Shown here: piece after piece, positions 8,126 to 16,000 of the stretch
Layout: every line of letters begins with the position of its first letter
How positions within the stretch are numbered: the stretch's first letter is position 1
Assembly (NCBI RefSeq): GCF_900188315.1
Contig: NZ_LT897781.1
Span: 2,728,001 to 2,792,000, forward strand
From: Marinobacter sp. es.042
GTDB lineage: Bacteria > Pseudomonadota > Gammaproteobacteria > Pseudomonadales > Oleiphilaceae
Direction: 5' to 3'
DNA length: 64,000 nt
The notes under the pieces: generated by a model
The model's input: the letters and a program-made list of their open reading frames with translations, nothing else
Databases searched by the model: none
What the model was told of the DNA's origin: nothing
Position numbers and translations under genes: made by a program

Positions 8126-9610
8126 ATGATGAAGACTGTGATGAAGAATATGACAGCACAACATCGCGTCGCTTGGCGGTCCTTCCCGACAGGCCCCGTG
8201 ACAGCAGCGTATAAACGCATGGTGGATGCGGGGGAGGTGCGACGAGATGACGCGCAGGTCGCTCTGGCGGCAAAATTCGATGCCCTGCACGAGTCTCTTA
8301 CCTCGCTCCCACCAGTACCAGTACGCAGCGACGAACCGACAGAGGGCAGCTTTAAAAACAGCAGTCCACTGTTACGGTTACTGGCGCGATCCTTGGCACA
8401 CGCTCAGTCTTTTCTTCGAAAGAAGTTCCATTTGTGGTCTTTTGGTCCACCACCGCGAGGCATGTACATTCATGGACCGGTCGGGGTCGGTAAGAGCTTT
8501 CTAATGGATCTCTTTTACGCGTCGGTTTCTGTTCCTGATGATAATTCTTGCTGTACTAATGACAGCCACAAACACATAAACATAACCAAACGCCGCGTCC
8601 ACTTTCACGAATTCATGCTAGACGTCCATCATCGCATCTTTGCCTACAAACAGGAGTACCCACGAGGTGATGCGATTCCCATCATCGCGCAACAATTGGC
8701 ACAAGAAGCCCAACTCCTCTGTTTCGATGAATTTCAAGTGACAGACGTTGCCGATGCCATGATTTTGAAGCGACTTTTTTCATTATTATTGGATTTGAAT
8801 GTGGTGGTAGTGGCTACCTCGAATCGCTCTCCCGCTGCCTTGTATGAGGGAGGCATTAACCGCTCCCTCTTTTTGCCTTTCATAGGCATGTTAAAACACA
8901 CATTCGACATTATTTCCATGGAGGATTCCAGCAAGGATTATCGACTTGAAAATCGAGCGGATGGTCAATCCTATTTTTGGTCAAACAAGAAAGTTCATAG
9001 TGATAATAATAGTAAAAACAACATGCAAGCGCAGTTGGAAAAAATATTTGGTAGCACTGCATCCGGAACTGAGGCCGAGATCATTCCCGTCCTCTTTGGT
9101 CGCACCGTCCAGGTGACCCGATTGAATGACCGGTGCGCCTGGTTTGACTTTTCCGAGTTGTGCTACCAACCGCTCGGGGCGGCCGATTATATTTCTCTCT
9201 GCCGCCGATTTCCGGTCATCATCATGGAGCGCGTCCCCCAACTGGACGCCAATCACCTCAACGAAGCACGACGATTCGTGACCCTCATTGACGCGTGTTA
9301 TGAATCTCGCACCCGCTTGGTGCTGGCGGCACAAGTCCCGCTCGACGAGTTGTTTGTTGATTTTGAAGCGCAAGCCGAAAGCAGCGACGGAGATGAAGAA
9401 TTGATTGTCAATGAAAAGGGAGGAAACTCAAGTTCCTTTGCGACCACCATGATTCGCACCAAAGAGGGAGAATATTATGAGTGGTCGGCGACGGGTCGAA
9501 TTGGCGTGTCGCTGGCACAATTATCGTCTGCCAATGATCTCGCCTTTTCCTTTCGACGAGCCGCTTCTCGGTTGGTTGAAATGGGAGGAAATGAATGGGG
9601 ACGGCAATGA
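8126..9610 (+). CDS. AFG1/ZapE-family ATPase of eukaryotic type
   Basis: The product of about 494 residues is an AFG1-like P-loop ATPase. It shows the N-terminal GPVTAAYKRMVDAGE element, Walker A in GMYIHGPVGVGKSFLMDLFY, Walker B in LLCFDEFQVTDVADAMILKR, sensor VVVATSNRSPAALYEGGINR, and FSELCYQPLGAADYI. Bacterial ZapE is about 375 residues and usually reads FDEFFVSDITDAM; the VTDVADAMILKRLF form, the Ser/Asn-rich insertions (NNSKNN) and the long C-terminal EWSATGRIGVSLAQLSS tail are those of mitochondrial AFG1/LACE1 proteins, and I recall similar tails in stramenopile algae. No good ribosome site is seen; starts at 8126 and 8150 are both possible, and a TTG at 8066 is unlikely. Codon use is AT-richer than the flanking core. 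Origin by transfer is inference. Confidence 0.72.
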   Translation: MMKTVMKNMTAQHRVAWRSFPTGPVTAAYKRMVDAGEVRRDDAQVALAAKFDALHESLTSLPPVPVRSDEPTEGSFKNSSPLLRLLARSLAHAQSFLRKKFHLWSFGPPPRGMYIHGPVGVGKSFLMDLFYASVSVPDDNSCCTNDSHKHINITKRRVHFHEFMLDVHHRIFAYKQEYPRGDAIPIIAQQLAQEAQLLCFDEFQVTDVADAMILKRLFSLLLDLNVVVVATSNRSPAALYEGGINRSLFLPFIGMLKHTFDIISMEDSSKDYRLENRADGQSYFWSNKKVHSDNNSKNNMQAQLEKIFGSTASGTEAEIIPVLFGRTVQVTRLNDRCAWFDFSELCYQPLGAADYISLCRRFPVIIMERVPQLDANHLNEARRFVTLIDACYESRTRLVLAAQVPLDELFVDFEAQAESSDGDEELIVNEKGGNSSSFATTMIRTKEGEYYEWSATGRIGVSLAQLSSANDLAFSFRRAASRLVEMGGNEWGRQ

Positions 9611-10057
9611 CTAAAGGTCTTTATCTTGCAAACCTATGTCAGGGCAGTTCATGAATCTGATCTGGCCAATGGATTTGGGCTCACTTCAGTTCCTGCCTCT
9701 CTGCACAAAAAGTAGGGGCCCGTAATGAAAGACCTCGCATGGCAATACTTGTTTCCTTCATCAACCCGATGCGTTCATCCAATAGCCGGTTATGTGTGCA
9801 GACATCATCTTCACCATTCAACCTATTCGCGGCAATTAAGATAGGCAGTTATAGCCAGTGGCATTAATAAACGAGTCACGGCACATACCTTTCGGCATGC
9901 CTTTGCGACAGAGTTATTAAGATCTGGAAGTGATATTCGAACGGTGCAGGAAATACTCGGGCACAGCGATATCAGAACAACTGAAATCTACACGCATATA
10001 TTGGGCGATCGACGGGCGGGAACCGTGAGTCCTTTTGATCGATTGCCAGGTTCATAA
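9611..10057 (+). pseudogene. Integron-type tyrosine recombinase (IntI-like), 3' portion, decayed
   Basis: One continuous reading frame encodes the C-terminal half of an IntI-like integrase, broken by in-frame TAG codons at about 9712 and 9840. Recognisable parts are YVRAVHESDLANGFGL, KDLAWQYLFPSS and RHHLHHSTYSRQL. After the second TAG come [40 protein letters not shown] and [20 protein letters not shown]. The HxxR box and terminal Tyr of tyrosine recombinases are present, and the KDLAWQYLFPS region is the part characteristic of integron integrases. The 5' half, including the first catalytic Arg, is missing: the frame opens at the stop codon of the AFG1-like gene. It cannot be functional as it stands. 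Confidence 0.82.
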
Positions 10058-10323
10058 TGCGCTTCATTTCGATCGTTTTGGTGGGAAAACAGCCATCATT
10101 TTTGATCGTCGCGAATGTTCGCTTTTGTTTAAAAAGCAAACAATCTGTTAAGCCACGAGCTAGTGAAACTATCACTAAATCACTCGCCAGGTCATTGTGA
10201 CCTAAGAATGCATGTTGGCGCGATTATAGGAAACCGTTTGCATGGCTGGAATCAATGAACCACTGCAGAGCGCTGCCAGTTGGCCTGGCAGCTTTTTACT
10301 TTATTATTCAGGGAGGTAAAACG

Positions 10324-10464
10324 ATGAAAGACACCAAAACATGGAAAATCACCGTGCAAGGCAAGCACGGAGAGGAGCAAACCCTCCACAAAAGTTTGAA
10401 GGGTACTGAGCCATCAAGTTCCGAAACCGCCGCCCACGGATTCGAGATTAGAAGCCAGCATTAA
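10324..10464 (+). CDS. Small hypothetical protein (46 aa)
   Basis: The reading frame MKDTKTWKITVQGKHGEEQT continues for 46 residues, with a strong GGGAGGT ribosome site 6 bp before the ATG. It is hydrophilic, with no membrane segment or signal peptide. I do not recognise a family. It sits alone in about 500 bp between the integrase remnant and the SapC gene. Between 10058 and 10323 I see no other gene. Confidence 0.45.
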   Translation: MKDTKTWKITVQGKHGEEQTLHKSLKGTEPSSSETAAHGFEIRSQH

Positions 10465-10576
10465 AGGGCTTTATTATCGAATTCGGTGACCGCCTGGACG
10501 GCCACCTATGATGGGATGGGCAGTTACACATATTTAGTTGCAGGCTCCGCTGTGGTAACCGGGCAGCCCCCAAGTA

Positions 10577-11314
10577 TTAAGAAATCTCCGCTTCGCCCAC
10601 ACTTTGAGGCATATACTGGGGAAACCGGCTGGCGTTACCAATAGACATCAGGTGGGCGTAGATCCAGCCCAGGTAGCCATCCCGGTTCAGCTGCCCGATC
10701 GTGCTGTCGTCCAGTTCACGTAATTTGGCTTCATCCACAATCTTCAGATCCCGCAGCAGAAAATTCTTCTGCTCCCGGTTTGAAACGCGAATTTCGCGCG
10801 TTACCAGCAGATCCAGCTCCTTCAGTTTCTGCGCAAATTGCTGTGTACGGTCGCTTTCCGCCAGATAGCCATTCAGGAAATTGATAACGCCTTTAAGATA
10901 CTCAGTATCCTTGCCCTCGTCGTCAAAAAGTGACTCACCTTCCTCCTCTGAGAAGGCATGGAAGCTATCATCAAGGCACACGGTGTAATCGCCGTCTTTG
11001 CCACCCTGGGCGAGCACAAACGGGTAACGGCGAACAAATGCGGGCACATAACAGCCCTCGCGCCAGGCATCCTTGTCATCCAGAAACAGGTTCTCGTTCT
11101 GACGCAGACCCAGCAGTGCCACGGCACCCAGCTCATCGGCTTTCTCACCAGCGAACACAATCGGGTAGTCACGGGCGGCCTGGAAAAACTCGCTGCCGGC
11201 CAGCGGCACGTAGTGGGTGTCGCGGGCAAATGCCGCGGTACCCAGCCCGGTCTGTATCTTCAGATTGCGGTGGTTATCCCGGTTCAGGGGTACGATGTGG
11301 TTGTAAAGCAGCAT
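10577..11314 (-). CDS. SapC family protein
   Basis: The 245-residue protein begins MLLYNHIVPLNRDNHRNLKI and contains HYVPLAGSEFFQAARDYPIV and VPAFVRRYPFVL, the conserved core of the SapC family. SapC was first described beside surface-layer genes of Campylobacter; its biochemical function is not established. No signal peptide is seen, so a cytoplasmic location is likely. It follows the tpsB gene on the same strand after about 30 bp, behind an AAGGACG ribosome site, so it probably belongs to the adhesin operon. A role in export or folding of the adhesin is inference. Confidence 0.85.
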   Translation of the reverse strand: MLLYNHIVPLNRDNHRNLKIQTGLGTAAFARDTHYVPLAGSEFFQAARDYPIVFAGEKADELGAVALLGLRQNENLFLDDKDAWREGCYVPAFVRRYPFVLAQGGKDGDYTVCLDDSFHAFSEEEGESLFDDEGKDTEYLKGVINFLNGYLAESDRTQQFAQKLKELDLLVTREIRVSNREQKNFLLRDLKIVDEAKLRELDDSTIGQLNRDGYLGWIYAHLMSIGNASRFPQYMPQSVGEAEIS

Positions 11315-11344
11315 GCAAACGTCCTTCTTTTTGGTCGCTATAAT

Positions 11345-13003
11345 TCAGAACTGGTAACTGATGCGGGCCTGCAGTTTTCCGCCATCCTGGTCGGGTACCA
11401 CGTCCCGCAGGGTCTGGCCCCAGTACAGCTCTCCATTCAGGTGATCACCGTATTGCCAGCGCAGACCGGCGCCCAGGCTCTGTAGCTCCTCGCTTGAGGG
11501 GCTGACGTCTTTGATCTGGCCGTAATCGGTGAAAGCAAACGGCTCCAGGCCTGGCCGCCAGCGATAACGCAACTCCGCACTGGCGAACAGGCCGTCAGCG
11601 CCAGCCACTGCCCCGGACGGATAGCCGCGAACGCTGCCGGCACCACCGGACTGGAACAGCAGGGTTGGCGGCACGGTGTCTTCGTCAGCGAACTGCCAGC
11701 CGCCACGAAACAGCCCGAGAAACCCGCCGCCAAACGCCTGTACCCAGGAAGCATCGCCCTCGTAAAGCAGGTAGTTATCGGTGACACCGAACACATTTTC
11801 GACCTCAGCCCGAACCACGCCCTGCCGGAAGCTCCAGTTGGCGCTGGCCAGGTACCCGTTGATCTGCGCGCCCAGTGACCAGCGGTCGACATCAAATTCA
11901 CTGATCGCCTGGCCCTCGAGTTCCGTGGTGGACTCGATCGCGGCGTTTTCCAGATAGGATTGAACCAAAACCGTTTCACCGGAATACCACGGCTGGTCCC
12001 AGCGCAGGGCAATCTCCTGCGAGTCGCCGGTGACGTTCAGGGCCTCAAAAGGGCCTTTTACAATCTCGATGTCGCCCTGGCTGAAGCGCGCGCCCAGACG
12101 ACCGCCCCAGCGGTTGACCGGAGCGTCGTAGCTGAATAGGCCGTTCAGGGAGCCTTCCGAGCCCACCACAAAAAGTGTCATGCGGTCATCAATGCGCAGC
12201 GGCCCATTGACCACCAGAGATGCCCCCAGCCGCTCCTCGCCGGTGGTCTCTGAACCGGCATTATCAACAAAGGCCTGGCCGATCAGTCTTGGCTGCTCAT
12301 TGACACTCAGGCGGATGTCGGTTTCCCCGGGCTTTTCACCCGCAGCCAGTGCGGCCCGAAGCTGAAAGTTCGAGGTTCGGTTAATCCGCGTCAACGCCGG
12401 GCGCAGCTCACGGATATCCACCACCGTTCCGGGTTCGGCCGGTAACCCCCAACGTACTACACTGTCCCGGTTGTAGATCTCATTAGCGACAACCACCTTG
12501 CCCAGTCGCCCTTCCACCAGCTGCAGTGTCAGAACCCCGTTCTGGATCTGTTGGGGCGGCACGATGACCCGGGCATTGACCAGGCCTTCCTCGGCGTACA
12601 GATCGTTGAGGGCATCTACCAACGCATTGATGTCAGCGAAACTGACCTCGCGGCCCTCGTAGCGTGCTATCTGCTCACGGATGATATCCATAGGCAAAAG
12701 CTCAGATTCGTTGATCCGGATTTCCTGAAGCTCGAAGGTGACATCGGACTCTGGCAATCCCTGGCCGTTAATGTCCGAAGGTAATTCCAGCGGGTCCTGC
12801 TCCCGCTCCCGAGGCTGTTCCCGAAAGTATTCCTCGCTCTCAAACGCACGCTCCTGTTGCAGGCTTGGGTCCAGCGTCCTGAGGTCCGGGGTCGGCGCCT
12901 GCTGGGCAGCCACCACGCTGCTGCCCACTGCCAACCCGACACCTGCGGCAACCATCCAGCCCTTTCGGGCAACCCGCAAGTGATCAGACATCTTTTTCGT
13001 CAT
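11345..13003 (-). CDS. Two-partner secretion outer-membrane pore TpsB (ShlB/FhaC family)
   Basis: The 552-residue product has an N-terminal signal segment (GWMVAAGVGLAVGSSVVAAQ), then a POTRA-type domain at about residues 75-155 (LQEIRINESELLPMDIIREQ onward to LTLQLVEGRLGKV), and a C-terminal 16-strand barrel domain. The barrel contains the conserved VRGY motif of the Omp85/TpsB substrate loop (GSVRGYPSG) and ends in phenylalanine (ARISYQF), the outer-membrane insertion signal. It should recognise the TPS domain of the adjacent giant adhesin and thread it across the outer membrane. The ATG at 13003 has a GGAGAG ribosome site and overlaps the tpsA 3' end by 20 bp, implying translational coupling. 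Confidence 0.93.
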   Translation of the reverse strand: MTKKMSDHLRVARKGWMVAAGVGLAVGSSVVAAQQAPTPDLRTLDPSLQQERAFESEEYFREQPREREQDPLELPSDINGQGLPESDVTFELQEIRINESELLPMDIIREQIARYEGREVSFADINALVDALNDLYAEEGLVNARVIVPPQQIQNGVLTLQLVEGRLGKVVVANEIYNRDSVVRWGLPAEPGTVVDIRELRPALTRINRTSNFQLRAALAAGEKPGETDIRLSVNEQPRLIGQAFVDNAGSETTGEERLGASLVVNGPLRIDDRMTLFVVGSEGSLNGLFSYDAPVNRWGGRLGARFSQGDIEIVKGPFEALNVTGDSQEIALRWDQPWYSGETVLVQSYLENAAIESTTELEGQAISEFDVDRWSLGAQINGYLASANWSFRQGVVRAEVENVFGVTDNYLLYEGDASWVQAFGGGFLGLFRGGWQFADEDTVPPTLLFQSGGAGSVRGYPSGAVAGADGLFASAELRYRWRPGLEPFAFTDYGQIKDVSPSSEELQSLGAGLRWQYGDHLNGELYWGQTLRDVVPDQDGGKLQARISYQF

Positions 13004-16000
13004 CCGTGCTCTCCGTTGTGTTGGCGGCCTGAAGGTCATCCAGGTTGACCGCGCTGCCGCCGATACTGTCGGTTTCAAAAATCACTGCCGGCACGCTCTG
13101 CAATGGCATACCCAACGCCTGCATCAGGCCCCGGGTGACCGCATCCACACCGCCCTTCATGAAACGATCATTGTCACGGGCAACGCTGGCGCCGTTGTAC
13201 TCGATACCGGTGTATTCACGCTCGGCGTTGTAGTTTGGGCTCTGCACATCATGCCCCGGCCGATAGTGGCTAACGTAGGCATCGGTCCAGGTCCAGCCAT
13301 CGCGCATTTGCAGGCTAAAGCGGGTGTCCGGCTCGAACAGCTGAACGTCCACATCCCGTACCGAGGCATCCCGGTTGTTCATGTACAGGGTGTTGGTGCC
13401 GGTCAGAACCGACAGCTCAGTGCCGATCCAGCCGGAATCGATGGCAAACTCGCTGGTGTTGGTGGTCACGGAGGCCTGTTCGGCATGCATCTGTGTCAGC
13501 TCAATACGTCCCTCACTGTTGATGGTAAGAGCCACCAGGTCGGCCAGGTTGCCATCGTAGCCCGTTACCACACCGGTGAGTTTCTGGCCCGTGTGGTCAA
13601 TGACGGTATCAATCACGCTTCCTGCCAGGTTTACCTCCTGAGGAACGAAAATCGTTCCACCAGTGATGCTATCGCCGGCCGCAACCGAAACCGGGCCACT
13701 TGCACGCAGCTGGCTGAAAGCGACATCCTCACCCGCTGACAGTGATTGGCTACCGACTGACTCGATGACGTCGACGAGGATTGTGTCGACAGCCCGCAGG
13801 CTGACGTCAGCTCCTGACGAGACCACATTCAGCATGGAGATGCTGTCGCCCGCCTCAGCCACCAGGTCTCCAGCAACATCAATCGTCTCTGCCATCAACA
13901 GGTTCCCGCCCGCAGTGGCGTTCATCTGCCCACCAACGATTACGCCGCCTGCCACCTCCAGGGATTCGCCGGCCGTCAGGGTAGCGGAGCCGCCTACAGC
14001 CATGCCGTCGGCTATTGAAAGGCCTCTCCCGGCGGCAGCGTCAAGGTCATTCCCTGCCTGGATGGCGCCGCCGATGTCCAGTTCATCCGCAGCATCCAGA
14101 ACAATATCAGCACCGGCATTCAGGCCATTGCCGAGCATGATACTGCCACCCGCTTTGGCAATGATGTCCTGGCCTGCGTCGATGCGTCCTGAAGTGGCTC
14201 CGGATCCGCCGTCGTATACCTCAACACGGATATCGCCCGCGGCATCCAGGTTTACTGTTCCCTCTCTCGCAAGCAGACCACCAAGCAGAATGTCGCCGCC
14301 TGAACCATCGGCCCCAAGCGTCGCCAGGGAAATGTTCCGCCCTGCCTCGATAGAGCCCTGGCGGGAATCAAAACTTCCCCCAAGGGCCACATTGATGTCC
14401 CGCCCCGCGCTGATTGTGTAACCTCGGCCGGCGTCAATGCGATCCAGGAACAGTTCGCCACGCAGGGCCCGGGTAATCACGTCCCGGCTGGCCCGAACCA
14501 GATTGCCGGTGATATTACCGTTCGCGGATTCAAGGAATATATCGCCACCCAGATCAACGGTATCGCTGTCTTTTCCGGCTATGGCTTGCCGGAAACTGAT
14601 GTCACCCTCGGAAACAAGTTCCACCCGGCCGTCCGCGGTCAGATACCCCTCGGCCGCAGGATCCTTCTGGCCATGGGTCTGGGTACCGCTGGTGCGGATG
14701 CGAATCTCGGCGTCGGCGCTATCTGCGTTGGCAAATTCCACCGCCGCATCAACGGCATCAACAATGACGTTACCGCTGACGGATTCAACCCGTTGCAATT
14801 CAGCGGTCTGGCCGGCATTCACCACCAGATCGTTTTCGGAGGTAGCCTCCCCCACCGTGACATTGCCATTTGCAACCAAGTTGATAACAGAACCGGCGTT
14901 CGCATTGCTCACGGCCAGGTTGCCGTCACTTGCTAGATCCAGGAAAGTCCGGGTCGCGACCGTGCCGAGGGCCCCATTGCCGCCAAAGTTGCCGGCAATA
15001 TCACCGTCGGTGGCCAGCACACTGTCGAGCGTTACGTCCGCCAGACTGTCGAAACGGATTGTGCCCTCCAGCGAGGCTATTCCACCGCCGGTCACCGTGT
15101 TCAGGAAAGATAAATACAGCGAGCCAGTCTTGCTGAGCACTGACGGCTCAGCGGATGCAATATTCAGGCGCTCATCAACACTGCCGATATCACCAACAGC
15201 GGTCAGACTCAGCGGGCCACCGCTGGTGAACCGATGGTCAGGTCCGTCACCCTGTATGGTGGTGGCGGTTAATGTCATGGCCCCAGCCGATTCCGCCTGC
15301 CCAATCAACAGGTCGTTGGCCTCGACTCCCAGCCAAACGTCGCCACTGGCCTGAAGGTTCAGAGTTTCACCAGCGCCGGTCAAAACATTCAGGCTGCGTG
15401 TGTCGGAACCAATATTGCCATCCACGTTCAGGTTGACAGCCCCGCCCTGGATCACATTGATACCCGTGTCATCGTAGGCACCGACCAGGTTGCCGTCAGC
15501 AACGGACAACCAGATGCCGTCTCCGGCAAAGGCCCGACCCAGGCTCAGATTGCCCTGTTGGTCCAGGTGCAGAGCATTCGCCGCCCGGGCACTGAGGTCA
15601 CCGGTGATCGCGGTCTGGATGGGTGCGGCCGCCGAACCAATATTACCGGTGGCGGACTCCAGGACGACATCGCTGCCGCTGACCACGGTCTCGCCCGGCC
15701 GAGCGGTGGTAATGGCGCCACCGGTGGCAATCCGGACGGAGCCGCCATCAACGTTATACAGGTTAAAGTCGGTTTCGCCGCCCAGGAAGATATCCTCATC
15801 CGCCGTGGCAGTAATGGTGCCGCTGGCCTGGATATCCAGGTCTTCGCGCTGAATCACGCGAATCAGCTTGGGGTTGTCCACATCAAAGATGACGTCATCG
15901 AACTCCGCCGACGCCAGCGCCAGCAGATCGTCTTCGCTAATACCGTCGAGGCCATCGGTAACATCAATGACCACATCATCCGCCAGGGTGCGGCCGATGT

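Noticed and set aside
10440-10576. Right-hand attachment repeat matching the tRNA-Arg 3' end
   Set aside because: I compared the tRNA T-arm/acceptor sequence with the segment before sapC and saw no direct repeat longer than a few bases.
13680-14250. Possible tandem DNA repeat or CRISPR-like periodicity in the adhesin 3' region
   Set aside because: The periodicity is at the protein level (about 20-residue beta-helix coils). The DNA copies are diverged and there are no spacers.
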